In this document: one piece after another, positions 37,413-46,684 of the stretch
How the letters are laid out: every line of letters begins with the position of its first letter
Numbering within the stretch: the first letter of the stretch is position 1
Notes under the pieces: generated by a model
The model's input: only the letters and a program-made list of their open reading frames with translations
What the model was told of the DNA's origin: nothing
Databases searched by the model: none
Assembly: GCF_014695585.1 (NCBI RefSeq)
Contig: NZ_JACJON010000069.1
Coordinates: 1 to 47,712, forward strand
DNA: 47,712 nt
Origin: Microcoleus sp. FACHB-831
Lineage (GTDB): Bacteria; Cyanobacteriota; Cyanobacteriia; Cyanobacteriales; FACHB-T130
Reading direction: 5' to 3'
Made by a program: the position numbers and the translations under genes

Positions 37413-39890
37413 TCAAGTAATTTGTTTGAGCGAGGAAAAATCGACTGCGCCAAAGTTAACAATTAAAGCAATATTTAAATTCTCTAGCGATTTGACCAAC
37501 CATCTAATTTCATCTATTGCCTGATATTCATAGTGGTTAAACAAGATAGAAAACCGTTTTTCCAGATGAGGCTTGGCTTTGTGCGATAGCAGCACAATTT
37601 TAAGCAACAAACCCATTGTCGGTATAGACCCAATATTAGAAATTAGGTCAATAAATACATAAGGGTTTAGGCGATTCGGACTTTCTACTACTAAAAAATT
37701 AAATAGGTGACTGCAAGTTCGCACCAGCAGAAAGTCATTAACTTTCTGAAAATCGCTTTCAGGAAATGTATTTTGCAGATACTTATACAAACGCTGATTA
37801 AATTGAGGCTTGCCGTAATCTGGCTCGATTGAAGCAATCAAGTATTTGTATAAATCCTCTTTAAAGGCTCGGTATGATTGAGTCTGGCTGCTGTGAGTCA
37901 GGAAACTCTGAGCCAAGTCTCGATATGTATACGAACCTTCAACTTTGCCCATAAATTGCTTGAGAGCAAGATATAGTTCGCGATCGCCTAATAAAGTAGG
38001 ATTTGTTACGGGCTTGATAATCTGCGTCGCAGCGGGTGAAGAATTCTTACGAGCCAGTTCAGTTCGCCGCGCTAAGTAAGTGACGTACTTCGACAGATTA
38101 ATTTCAAATTGTCGCTGCCTTTGGGCTTGAATTTGCTGTACAGTTTGTTGATGTTCGTAAGAGCTATCCTTATTTAGCAGACAATGGGCATACAAATAGG
38201 GATATCTACTAATTAACAAACCAAGTGAGGAATTGCCGCTTTGCTTATTCTTATCTGGAGATTTATCCATAACTTGAACTAAGCGTTGCAGAGTGAGATA
38301 TTCCTCGCTTGAGGCAAATATCTGCACCAATTCCTGCAAGCGGCTAATTGAGCGATTTCCTAGCACGTTCGGTGCCGCTTGGCTAACCAGATAGCTGCGT
38401 TTAGTGGATGCACCCTCTGCACCAAAGGAGTATGGGAGAATTTTAAATAGTGCCACCAAATGGGCGATCGCTGCTTGTTGTTGGGCGTGTATTTGCCAAC
38501 GGTTTACGAGTATGTGGCAGCACCGATTAAGTATATACTTAAACTCTTGTTCCGCTAATTTAGAGGCGGTAATTCTTTCTAAAGCTGCGGTAATCTGCGG
38601 TTCGGGGTAGTCTTTCCCATCTATAAATAGTTTGCGAAATCGCTCTATTAATTGGCTAGGCGACTCTCTTTGCACCCAATAAAGTAGGTGATTGTATAAT
38701 ATCTGCGCTTCTAAGCTCGTGTCTAACTGCTCGGCATCTTGTGAATTTTGATTTGATATATCCGCCAGCGTTTTTTCAACCCAACTGAGATTAAATACAC
38801 TTTTATAAATGCGATTGTAAGCTTTCAATTTACCCAATTGTTTAACAATTAAACCGGACAACCTCAATTCCATTTGCTCTGGAGTGTTACTAGCTGTAAT
38901 TTCACCCTCCTGCAAAATTTGTTTATAGAGTTGCAGCACACGTTCGACAGGCTGTTCGCTTTTGAGGATGCGATCGCGTATTGTTCTCAAATGCTCCGGT
39001 TCATCGGTTGCTTCCCAATTTTCTATCAGGTGCTTGAGCGCGATTCTCTCAACATACTCTTGAGAATTTTGGATTTTGGTAGTTCGATTTTGGATAAATT
39101 CTAAATTCAGCTGCGCGATCAGAAGTTTACAAAGCTTCTGGGTGAGAAACGGTTGCCCACCCGTCCATACCAATACTTCTTTTAGCATAGCTATAGGGTT
39201 CTGCGCGATCTGCGCCAATTTATGAGCTAAAGGAGTCGCTTCATGTAATTGAAAACCAGTTAATTCGATGGCTCGCCCAATGTTAAATCGCGTGCTGTAG
39301 TTTGTTCCAGCCATCAAATCAGATGGCGTTGCTACCCCCAACAAAGCAAAAGTAAGACGCTTGTATTCAGGTCGATCGGCACGATTGTTATAGCAAGACC
39401 GAATAGCCGCAAAAAAATCATCAACTCGAAAACTTAAGCTTTTGACGCTATCAATTTCGTCTATAAAAATAGCAATATTTTGGCTAATTTCTGCCAGCAA
39501 CACTTGTTCGATAAACTCGCTAAATCGCTGGACGCAAGACAGATGATCGCGATCGCGCCACCAAGTCCGTAAGTTCACCCCCAGCTTAAAACTGCTCACC
39601 AGCCTTTGTACAATACCCGCATACCACTGCTCTGGTGTAATCTGCTGGCTGCCAATTGCTGTAATATCAATCGCCGCGCAGGCAATACCATCAGCTTGCA
39701 GCCTTTGCATCGTTCGCACCCGCAAGCTAGACTTGCCCATCTGCCGCGAATTGAGTACATAACATAACTCCCCAGCCTTCAACCCCTCATAAAGTTCCCC
39801 ATCTGCCTGTCGCACTACATAAGTAGGTGCATCAATTGGCAAACTACCGCCAACTTGATAGTCGCAGACCAAGTTTAGTTGTGTATTCAT
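37413..39890 (-). CDS. AAA-like ATPase with an uncharacterised C-terminal domain
   Basis: The 825-residue protein begins at ATG 39890 ([15 protein letters not shown]), aligned with its AAA-like paralogues. A start 71 codons upstream would overlap the neighbouring gene and is rejected; ATG 39923 is a second option. The ATPase module spans about 8-380, with GKSS at 52-55 and DEIDS at 144-148. The remaining ~440 residues include blocks [37 protein letters not shown] and [11 protein letters not shown], which I recall from conserved uncharacterised cyanobacterial proteins. No enzyme motif is visible in that part. Function unknown. Confidence 0.75.
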   Translation of the reverse strand: MNTQLNLVCDYQVGGSLPIDAPTYVVRQADGELYEGLKAGELCYVLNSRQMGKSSLRVRTMQRLQADGIACAAIDITAIGSQQITPEQWYAGIVQRLVSSFKLGVNLRTWWRDRDHLSCVQRFSEFIEQVLLAEISQNIAIFIDEIDSVKSLSFRVDDFFAAIRSCYNNRADRPEYKRLTFALLGVATPSDLMAGTNYSTRFNIGRAIELTGFQLHEATPLAHKLAQIAQNPIAMLKEVLVWTGGQPFLTQKLCKLLIAQLNLEFIQNRTTKIQNSQEYVERIALKHLIENWEATDEPEHLRTIRDRILKSEQPVERVLQLYKQILQEGEITASNTPEQMELRLSGLIVKQLGKLKAYNRIYKSVFNLSWVEKTLADISNQNSQDAEQLDTSLEAQILYNHLLYWVQRESPSQLIERFRKLFIDGKDYPEPQITAALERITASKLAEQEFKYILNRCCHILVNRWQIHAQQQAAIAHLVALFKILPYSFGAEGASTKRSYLVSQAAPNVLGNRSISRLQELVQIFASSEEYLTLQRLVQVMDKSPDKNKQSGNSSLGLLISRYPYLYAHCLLNKDSSYEHQQTVQQIQAQRQRQFEINLSKYVTYLARRTELARKNSSPAATQIIKPVTNPTLLGDRELYLALKQFMGKVEGSYTYRDLAQSFLTHSSQTQSYRAFKEDLYKYLIASIEPDYGKPQFNQRLYKYLQNTFPESDFQKVNDFLLVRTCSHLFNFLVVESPNRLNPYVFIDLISNIGSIPTMGLLLKIVLLSHKAKPHLEKRFSILFNHYEYQAIDEIRWLVKSLENLNIALIVNFGAVDFSSLKQIT

Positions 39891-40038
39891 GTTGATAGAT
39901 GCATCTGGTTTGGGCTTCGACATCACACAACCCAAAATTGAGGATTGTTTTCCCCAATCTGGGTTTTTCTCAAGTAAATGTGGGTAATCGCAAACCGTCA
40001 AGTGGTACGAGGTTGGCGCGTGAAGTTTTTTACATGGG

Positions 40039-41190
40039 CTAACCAACTCTGAGGCGATCGCGGAAATACTGATAGTACAAATCGCATCTAGGACTGCACT
40101 CATTCCCTTGCAGCTTCACCAGCCCCATACTGTGCAGCTTAAACCCTTGCACTGACTCTAATCTCACTCCGCCGCTCTCGGCAACTACCTCCTTCATCGC
40201 CGCTGACAACTCTGGATGCTGTTCTAAATTCCACAAATGCCGCCGCAAATGGTCGCCGTAAAGCCCCGCTTCCGTCGGAGCCGTTTGCAATAGTTGCTCT
40301 AAAATAATATCCTGCCGCCTAATATGATAAAGCGCCAGCCGCACTAAATAAGGGTGTCCGCCCACCATTGCCATCAGTTGCTCGACTTGGACGTGTCCCC
40401 AATCCAGCCCGTGCGACCGTGCCAAGTTATACACCTGCTGCGGGCTAAACTCTGGTAACTCGATAGGCAAGCCCACGTTAAACGGCGATTGATTAATACT
40501 TAGTGGAATGTAAACTTCCGTAGAATGCACCACGACTAACCGCAGTTTTTTCCAAATATCGCGATTTTTGGCATCCTCGTGCCACGCCCGCAGCAAGCCG
40601 AAAAAGTCAGAGGCAATTTGGGGATGTTGGAAGACGCAATCTACTTCATCCAAGCCCAATGCTAAGGGAGTAGTTATATTTTCCAGCAGATACTCTTCAA
40701 AGTAAGCCGTGCAGTTATCTTTGCTGCCAAAAATCTCGTCCCAATAATCTTCTAACCGATTGGGCAAGCGCAGCCGCCGTCCGATGCTGGCACAAAACCA
40801 CCGCAAGAATTTATCCAGATCGGCGAAAACTTTCCCATCTGCGAGTTGAAAGCTTAAAGGCACTGTTTTATAACCTTGCCTCTGCGCCTCATGCAGAATT
40901 CTCGCCATTAGGGATGTTTTGCCCATCTGTCGGGGTGCTTTGATGCGGATTAGCGAACCTGGGTGCAAAATAGTTTCGTAACAGCGCGATTCGATGGGCG
41001 ATCGCTCTACATAAAAGGCAGAAGCCACGCTTACAGATCCTTCTGGCAATTCTGGAAGGGCAGCAGGCTGGGGCTGGTCTTCGCTAGGGGCGATTTGCTG
41101 GAGTCTAGCGGCTAGGGATTCATTTTCCCCAGTCTCTAGTTCCCAGTCCCCCGTCTCTTCTTTTGCTAGCAAGCTCAAAACTTCTTGCAC
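40039..41190 (-). CDS. AAA-like ATPase part of a split TIR-AAA protein
   Basis: This 383-residue frame encodes an AAA-like (PF14516) module with Walker [13 protein letters not shown] (83-95) and Walker [11 protein letters not shown] (about 179-188). A C-terminal helical region ([14 protein letters not shown], then [16 protein letters not shown]) follows. It starts only at a GTG inside a frame that continues upstream without shift to the TIR domain, blocked by a single TAG at 41239-41241. So this is most likely the second half of one TIR-AAA gene. A Glu/Gly-rich insert near residues 12-22 is encoded by a short GACTGGGAACT-type DNA repeat. Activity without TIR is possible. Confidence 0.7.
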   Translation of the reverse strand: MQEVLSLLAKEETGDWELETGENESLAARLQQIAPSEDQPQPAALPELPEGSVSVASAFYVERSPIESRCYETILHPGSLIRIKAPRQMGKTSLMARILHEAQRQGYKTVPLSFQLADGKVFADLDKFLRWFCASIGRRLRLPNRLEDYWDEIFGSKDNCTAYFEEYLLENITTPLALGLDEVDCVFQHPQIASDFFGLLRAWHEDAKNRDIWKKLRLVVVHSTEVYIPLSINQSPFNVGLPIELPEFSPQQVYNLARSHGLDWGHVQVEQLMAMVGGHPYLVRLALYHIRRQDIILEQLLQTAPTEAGLYGDHLRRHLWNLEQHPELSAAMKEVVAESGGVRLESVQGFKLHSMGLVKLQGNECSPRCDLYYQYFRDRLRVG

Positions 41191-41213
41191 GATTGTGGAA
41201 GTGTCAGCAGGCG

Positions 41214-41240
41214 ATCTGCGCTTCGCAGCAGCGCTTCGCT
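41214..41240. repeat. 27-bp palindromic insertion within a HIP1 site
   Basis: On the plus strand GGCGAT (41210-41215) and ATCGCC (41241-41246) flank CTGCGCTTCGCAG followed by CAGCGCTTCGCT. These are two tiny tandem hairpins with CTT loops, CTGCG/CGCAG and AGCG/CGCT. Deleting 27 bp restores GGCGATCGCC and a continuous TIR-AAA frame. The AT is present twice, like a 2-bp target duplication. The insert supplies the TAG stop. Confidence 0.7.
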
Positions 41241-41658
41241 ATCGCCACTCGCGCTGCTGAATTCTATCCAAGTAACCGCGCAGGTTGTAGTTCAACAGCG
41301 AATTCAGCGGAAAATTTACCCGCACTGGCAAAATCGCAGGCTTGCTGTCCTGTCTTAAATCCCGCAACTCTTTAGCCCGTCTTACTTCCTCTGTTACCAT
41401 TTCACTGGCAGCAGATTTTTCAGACAGCAGCAGCAGCAAATAATCGCAACGCTTTAATTCCGCATCGATGCGATTAGGCCATTGTTCTCCTAGTCGAATA
41501 CTCTCTCCAGCCATGAATGCTTCGTGTCCGGCTGCTGTCAAGGCTTGGTAAAACTCTCGCGCAAGGGTGATCTCTGGTTGTTGGGCGCGGTAAGAGATAA
41601 AAACTTTTTTATTGCTTGCTGCTTGCAACCTGGTGGGGAGAATCTGGTAGGCTGGCAC
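41239..41658 (-). CDS. TIR domain, N-terminal part of a split TIR-AAA protein
   Basis: The 139-residue frame is a TIR domain: KKVFISYRAQQPEITLAREF (beta A), GHEAFMAGESIRLGEQW (BB loop), CDYLLLLLSEKSAASEMV and TEEVRRAKEL, with Glu residues well placed for NAD hydrolysis. It ends IQQREWR before a TAG. Bacterial TIR domains either hydrolyse NAD or act as adaptors. In this locus the reading frame continues past the stop into an AAA-like ATPase, so the TIR would have been the N-terminal effector of one switchable protein. It is now separated by a 27-bp insertion. Confidence 0.75.
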   Translation of the reverse strand: MPAYQILPTRLQAASNKKVFISYRAQQPEITLAREFYQALTAAGHEAFMAGESIRLGEQWPNRIDAELKRCDYLLLLLSEKSAASEMVTEEVRRAKELRDLRQDSKPAILPVRVNFPLNSLLNYNLRGYLDRIQQREWR

Positions 41659-41777
41659 GGGTTCTTGAATCCCCTTTATTTCAATCCGTGATAGGGATTA
41701 TTGCAGAATTACCCCCGCCCAACAAGTCTAAGGCTGATAGCTATTCAGCTTGTTATGCCGTTTTGGTTTTTGGAAGT

Positions 41778-41918
41778 TCAGGCGGTAGGAAGTTTCAGAA
41801 CTTCAACTCCACAATCCTCAACCCAAATGGTATAAATTGGCGAGGGTGCTGCTTCCTCAACGCTGAAGCCAATCTCTAGAACTGACGATACCGCAGCAAA
41901 GCCGCTGACGCAGTACAT
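41778..41918 (-). CDS. Candidate small protein (46 residues)
   Basis: An ATG-to-TGA frame on the minus strand encodes 46 residues including PSPIYTIWVEDCGVEVLKLP, which looks protein-like. No family is recognised and no strong ribosome binding site is seen. It lies upstream of the split TIR gene on the same strand and could be a degraded gene end. Confidence 0.25.
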   Translation of the reverse strand: MYCVSGFAAVSSVLEIGFSVEEAAPSPIYTIWVEDCGVEVLKLPTA

Positions 41919-42425
41919 CAAAAACCCCACTTCCCACAGATTTGGCTACCTAACTTTTTGCCGCTACAGCTTTACCTCATCAGCTTTAATTAGCGCTGGA
42001 TTAAAAGCAGCGTATAGTTTTCGTCGGCTGCTTTTTTTGGCGTAAAGGCTATACATCTGCGATCGCAATTGCGGATAAGGCGCCCCCTCCTTTAAGATTT
42101 GACGGCAGTGCTGCGGAGTCGCGATCGCGATTTTCGAGTTTAGAGTTGCCTATTTAGAGTTTCTCGCCAGGATGCTTTTCGATTAGGGTTGACGGTTCTA
42201 ACACAATCTATGAGGAGATTCAGCTTTTTGAGACTAACTTCCACAATGCGATCGCCTTTTCCATCGGTGATATGACTAATACGAGGTTGGGTGAGGATCA
42301 ATTACGTCTACTTTACTACTAATGCGTAATAGTAATCAGCTGCTGACAAATTCCCGCTTGGTAATTACAAATTACAGACCCGAAGTAGGTATATTAAATT
42401 ATGTCTACCTGATTTTTTGATTTTT

Positions 42426-42527
42426 ATGTCACAAATTTTACCAAGTTACCACGAGCTAGAGATCCCAACTCCAGTCACTAACAGCAGTTCTCTAGAACAA
42501 CTGCCCAAAAATCCTTCGGTAGTATGA
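42426..42527 (+). CDS. Candidate small protein (33 residues)
   Basis: An ATG-to-TGA frame encodes 33 residues starting MSQILPSYHELEIPTP. It may be the surviving N-terminus of a lost gene. No family is recognised; the assignment is speculative. Confidence 0.2.
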   Translation: MSQILPSYHELEIPTPVTNSSSLEQLPKNPSVV

Positions 42528-42763
42528 GGCTAAATTATCTCTTAGGGGTAAAGAATGTTACGTGATAGGTAATGGATTTACAAAAATTAATTTTTCTTTT
42601 GGTAATTTCGACAGTGGACTATGAACTATAAACTCTTAGCTTACAGGCTGTAGATTTTGTCTTCGCTCAAAGTTCTGGGCTTTGCCCAAAATTTCAAATC
42701 AAGGTGTGTCTAGTCTGAATAAGACTTAATTTTGATAAGCATTTTAGTTAACCTACAAATTCC

Positions 42764-43870
42764 ATGAATTCTTCTTTTCTGAATCAATCTTCTAAAACAG
42801 CCCACATTCTCGTTGTGGATGATTCTTCCGATAACTTGTTTTTAGTACAAACTATTTTGGAAGAAGAAGGATACGATATTACTCTGGCGGAAGATGGGCG
42901 TTCGGCACTGGCAAAAATTGAACAATCACCGCCAGACTTAGTTTTATTAGATGTGATGATGCCGGGGATGGATGGCTATGAAGTCACGCGCCGAATTCGC
43001 CAAAAGGCCGAGTTGCAGTTTATACCGATATTGCTGATTACAGCCTACGATCAGCCCAGCGTGGTAGAGGGATTAGATATTGGTGCGGATGATTTTATTC
43101 GCAAGCCAGTGGAAGTAGATGAGTTGTTGGCTAGGGTGCGATCGCTCCTGCGTCTAAAGTACGCTATTGACGAACGCGAACAGATTGCCCGCCAGCGAGA
43201 AGATTTTGTTTCGTGGATGACTCATGACTTGCGGACGCCGATAGTAGCAGCTGAACGAATGCTAGCTCTGTTTAAACAGGGAGCTTTGGGACAACTGTCC
43301 GCACCAATGCAAGAAGCGATCGTGACGATGGATCGCAGCAACCGAAACTTGCTAGCAATGGTGAATACATTGCTGGAAGTATATCGCTATGAAGCGGGTC
43401 GTAAAAACCTATTATTTTCCCCCGTTGATTTGCGACGGCTGATTCAGGAAGTTGTCGAAGAACTAGCTCCTTTAGCAAACGAAAAAAACCTGGCGCTTCA
43501 AGCGCATTTCGAGGAGAAAGTTGACGGTAAAGTAGTGGGCGATCGCTTGGAACTCCATCGCGTTCTCACCAACTTAATTGGCAATGCTATCAAGTTTACA
43601 GATAAAGGCTCGGTTGATATCCGCCTGGGGGGTGCCAACAATCCTTCCGGGGTAACAATTGAAGTACAAGACACTGGCCCTGGTATCGCCCCAGAAGACC
43701 AAGCCATGCTATTTGAAAGATTTCGCCCCGGCACTCACAAGCGTTCGGGTAGTGGTTTGGGACTGCATCTATCTCGCAGGATTTTAGAAGCCCATCAAGG
43801 CAGTATTGACATTAAGTCAGAAGTGGGTAAGGGTACTTTGTTTACGGTTCGCCTCCCTGCCCATAAATAG
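42764..43870 (+). CDS. Receiver domain-histidine kinase hybrid
   Basis: The 368-residue soluble protein has an N-terminal receiver (acidic VVDD at 17-20, phospho-acceptor Asp63 in LLDVMMPGMDGYE, Lys114 in IRKPVE). A HisKA domain with His154 (WMTHDLRTP) and a HATPase domain (NLIGNAIKFTD, DTGPGIAPEDQ, GSGLGLHLSRRI) follow. The receiver-first order means an upstream kinase or phosphotransfer protein probably controls this kinase. It lacks a membrane sensor. No partner regulator gene is adjacent. The aldehyde dehydrogenase gene begins 61 bp after its stop. Confidence 0.88.
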   Translation: MNSSFLNQSSKTAHILVVDDSSDNLFLVQTILEEEGYDITLAEDGRSALAKIEQSPPDLVLLDVMMPGMDGYEVTRRIRQKAELQFIPILLITAYDQPSVVEGLDIGADDFIRKPVEVDELLARVRSLLRLKYAIDEREQIARQREDFVSWMTHDLRTPIVAAERMLALFKQGALGQLSAPMQEAIVTMDRSNRNLLAMVNTLLEVYRYEAGRKNLLFSPVDLRRLIQEVVEELAPLANEKNLALQAHFEEKVDGKVVGDRLELHRVLTNLIGNAIKFTDKGSVDIRLGGANNPSGVTIEVQDTGPGIAPEDQAMLFERFRPGTHKRSGSGLGLHLSRRILEAHQGSIDIKSEVGKGTLFTVRLPAHK

Positions 43871-43931
43871 GGTTTTGAGTTCTGAGTTAATAAACTGCGA
43901 ACAAGGCAAAACTTTAAAAGGAGATAAGAGG

Positions 43932-45311
43932 GTGCTAGCGCAATTTGCAGTTGGTGACATACTAGGTAAGCAACGTCGGTTTTTTGAAACTGGAAAAACC
44001 AAAGATGTCTCTTTTCGGTTGGAACAGTTGCGGCTTCTAAAGCAAGCGATCGCCGACAATGAAGCAGCGATTCTTCAAAGTTTACAAGCGGACTTGAATA
44101 AACCAGATGTTGAGGCTTATCTAGGTGAGATTGGATTTTGCTTATCAGAAATTAGTTATGCGCTGAAACATCTGCGATCGTGGACAAAGCCGAGGAAAAT
44201 CTCGCTACCCGCAATTCAGTTGCCTGGTAGCGCAGCGCTTTATTATGAGCCTTTGGGCGTTGTGCTGGTCATGGGTGCTTGGAACTATCCGTTTCAACTG
44301 GCAATTGCTCCTGTAATCGGCGCGATCGCTGCTGGAAATTGCGCGATTGTAAAACCTTCAGAACTTGCGCCAAATACATCTCGTCTAGTCGCCGATATTA
44401 TCAAAAAATACTTTAACCCCGATTTTGTTACCGTAGTTGAAGGCGGTGTGGAAACCAGCAAACGCCTTCTAGAACAAAAATTCGATTATATCTTTTTTAC
44501 GGGGGGTACTGAAATTGGAAAAATTGTAATGGCGGCGGCGGCAAAACATCTGACCCCGGTAACGCTGGAATTGGGAGGTAAAACACCTTGTATCGTTGAT
44601 GCCGATACTCATTTGGAATATACAGCTAGAAGAATAGCTTGGGGTAAATTTATGAACGCAGGTCAAACTTGCGTAGCCCCAGATTATTTGTTAGTAAATA
44701 AAATAATAAAGCAGGATTTATTAGAAGAAATCAAAAAATCCATTCGCGAATTCTATGGAGACGATCCGGCGCACAGCCAAGACTATTGCAGGATTATTAA
44801 TCAAACTCACTTTAACCGACTTAGCGAACTGCTCAAAAGCGGTGAAATTGTTATTGGTGGAGATACGAATCCTGCTGATAGATACATTGCCCCAACTGTA
44901 ATTGATGGGGTTGATAGGGAAGCAGCTGTGATGAAAGATGAAATTTTTGGGCCGATACTTCCAGTAATTGAATATACAGATTTATCAGAAGCGATCGCTC
45001 TGGTCAATTCAAAACCTAAACCGCTAGCTCTCTATTTCTTCTCGCGGGATAAACAAAAACAAGAGAAAGTTTTGCGGGAAACATCATCTGGTGGTGCTTG
45101 TATCAACGACACTGTTATGCAGTTTGCTGTAACCGATTTACCCTTTGGTGGCGTTGGTGCCAGCGGCATAGGTAGTTATCATGGCAAGGCGAGTTTTGAG
45201 ACGTTCTCCCATCAAAGAAGCGTTCTCAATAAATCTTTTTTAGTAGATTTCAAGTTGAGATATGCCCCATATCAAGGCAAGCTGGGGTTCCTCAAGCGAC
45301 TGATTAAGTAA
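43932..45311 (+). CDS. Class 3-type aldehyde dehydrogenase
   Basis: The 459-residue enzyme oxidises aldehydes to acids with NAD(P). Motifs are GAWNYPFQLA (coenzyme region), FTGGTEIGK, the general base Glu213 in LELGGKTP and the nucleophile Cys247 in NAGQTCVAPDY. The start is GTG 43932, with AAAAGGAG at 43917-43924 placed 7 nt upstream; an in-frame ATG at 43806 lies inside the kinase gene and is rejected. Cyanobacterial members act on fatty or apocarotenoid aldehydes, among others; the substrate here is not evident. Confidence 0.88.
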   Translation: MLAQFAVGDILGKQRRFFETGKTKDVSFRLEQLRLLKQAIADNEAAILQSLQADLNKPDVEAYLGEIGFCLSEISYALKHLRSWTKPRKISLPAIQLPGSAALYYEPLGVVLVMGAWNYPFQLAIAPVIGAIAAGNCAIVKPSELAPNTSRLVADIIKKYFNPDFVTVVEGGVETSKRLLEQKFDYIFFTGGTEIGKIVMAAAAKHLTPVTLELGGKTPCIVDADTHLEYTARRIAWGKFMNAGQTCVAPDYLLVNKIIKQDLLEEIKKSIREFYGDDPAHSQDYCRIINQTHFNRLSELLKSGEIVIGGDTNPADRYIAPTVIDGVDREAAVMKDEIFGPILPVIEYTDLSEAIALVNSKPKPLALYFFSRDKQKQEKVLRETSSGGACINDTVMQFAVTDLPFGGVGASGIGSYHGKASFETFSHQRSVLNKSFLVDFKLRYAPYQGKLGFLKRLIK

Positions 45312-45891
45312 TCCAGGCGATTACTAGATGCTTTGGTAGCAGCGCCTCTATATATAGCGCTTTTACTGGGCATCCATACCCTCGTCCATATTCATACCTT
45401 GATTCCGCAAGGCCAGATTTCCACTTCTACCCCTAGAAGAAATCGAATTTGAACTAAGTTAAAATTTAAAAATTTTAAGCGCCGTCTGGGGTTAAGTGCG
45501 GTACGGCTCTAGCTGTGCTTCCAGAGGCTTGGCAAACTCTATTGTTGTGCGCTAGTAAAGGTTGCTCCTTACGGTAGGTGATCCTTAGCGATCGCCCTAA
45601 ATACGCCTTCCTTGCGCCTTAGACCGCAGGGTCAATGAAAACTTCTATCAGAGAATTTAGTATGAGGATTACATTAAAACATTTATAAGGATTAGTAAGC
45701 ACGCAGAATAAAACCTTACCCGGGCTGCTGCATGCATATTAACTTTTGCCTTATAAGGCTTTCAATGCGTAGCTTATGTGATCCATCTCACCCTAAAACC
45801 CATGTTAGCATCACTTGTGCAAAAAGCAAACATCACCGCCATCAACTCCCAAAAATTCAATAATAATTCTGGAGCGTATGTTAGAGGTTCA
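45312..45891. other. Intergenic region and duplicated leader
   Basis: No gene is seen from 45312 to about 45777. From 45778 to 45891 lies a leader that is repeated before the second small gene at 46227-46340, including GTGATCCAT and AATAATAATTCTGGAGCG. In-frame translation is possible, but the pattern of changes looks less protein-like than in the downstream part. Confidence 0.45.
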
Positions 45892-46083
45892 ATGACAGTG
45901 GTTCGTGAAATTGTTCTAAAAGCACTCAAAACTGGCTATCTGACCATTGAAGCCGAAGAGGAACTACGGCAGCAATTTAGCAAACAACATAGCTTGGCAG
46001 ATATAGACGCATTGGCACGCTTGCAGCGAGCCACAATAAATGGCTTTGTTAAGCAAGAGTCGCGTCAACTCAATCTAGGGTAA
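45892..46083 (+). CDS. Small conserved cyanobacterial protein, copy 1
   Basis: The 63-residue protein starts MTVVREIVLKALKTGYLT and continues with a charged helix (EAEEELRQQFSKQHSLADIDAL) and a QESRQ end. I recognise it as a small cyanobacterial family of unknown function. The ATG at 45892 is chosen because, between the two copies, changes after this point are often synonymous, while changes in the upstream in-frame stretch (from GTG 45778) mostly alter residues. GAGG lies just before the ATG. Confidence 0.65.
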   Translation: MTVVREIVLKALKTGYLTIEAEEELRQQFSKQHSLADIDALARLQRATINGFVKQESRQLNLG

Positions 46084-46340
46084 TGTAAAAGACTGACATA
46101 GTAATTTAGCTTTAGGACTGAAAATCAAGAAGCTTGAAGCATCATATGGCAAGCCGCTTCCCTTGCTGGGTTAGGTCTGCATATAGGTAGCCTTTTGCCT
46201 TCTACAATCTTTATCCTTTAGCTCTTGTGATCCATGTCACCCTAAAACATATGTTAGCATCACTTTTACCAAAAGCAAACATCACCGCTACAAAATGCGA
46301 AAAACTGAATAATAATTCTGGAGCGCAAGTTAGAGGTTCG

Positions 46341-46553
46341 ATGACAGTGGTTCGTGAAATTGTTCTAAAAGCACTTAAAACTGGCTATCTGACCGTTGAA
46401 GCCGAAGAAAAACTGCGGCAGCAATTTACCAAACAACATAGCTTGGCAGACATAGACGCCTTGGCACGTTTGCAGTGGGCAGCGATGAACGGCCTTCTGA
46501 CGCAGGAGTCGCGTCAAACAGAGGCTCGGCTCGATATGTCGCTTACGGCGTAG
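46341..46553 (+). CDS. Small conserved cyanobacterial protein, copy 2
   Basis: The 70-residue paralogue of the previous gene shares VREIVLKALKTGYLT and HSLADIDALARLQ, with a longer C-terminus (TEARLDMSLTA). That extension is encoded by TCGCTTACGGCGTAGCC-like sequence, which resembles a dispersed repeat rather than conserved coding sequence. The pair lies at an offset of 449 bp and both copies share the leader, so they arose by tandem duplication. Function unknown. Confidence 0.65.
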   Translation: MTVVREIVLKALKTGYLTVEAEEKLRQQFTKQHSLADIDALARLQWAAMNGLLTQESRQTEARLDMSLTA

Positions 46554-46650
46554 CCTAAACGAGTAGAAGCTTATAAAAGCACGGTAATAATCAAAAAAGC
46601 GTGCGATCGCGAGGAAATTCCCCTCCCAAATCTTTACTTAAGGGAAGATC

Positions 46651-46666
46651 CCCCGCGATCGCGGGG
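46651..46666 (-). terminator. Perfect palindrome after the sulfite-oxidase-like gene
   Basis: CCCCGCGATCGCGGGG is a perfect 16-bp palindrome centred on a HIP1 core, 18 bp beyond the stop of the minus-strand gene. It has almost no loop, so its use as a terminator is uncertain. Confidence 0.4.
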
Positions 46667-46684
46667 CAAAAAAGGTCAGTTGGG

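Larger units (their letters stand above)
41659..42763. other. 1.1-kb stretch without a confident gene
   Basis: The region carries only weak frames. A hairpin AAAAGCAGC/GCTGCTTTTTTT at about 42004-42037 looks like a plus-strand terminator, although no plus-strand gene precedes it. Several HIP1 sites and the promoter region of the hybrid kinase gene lie here. Two small candidate frames are listed separately. Confidence 0.4.

Noticed and set aside
41616-41879. Plus-strand frame of 87 residues
   Set aside because: It overlaps the TIR gene on the opposite strand, has no ribosome binding site and no recognisable family; treated as chance.
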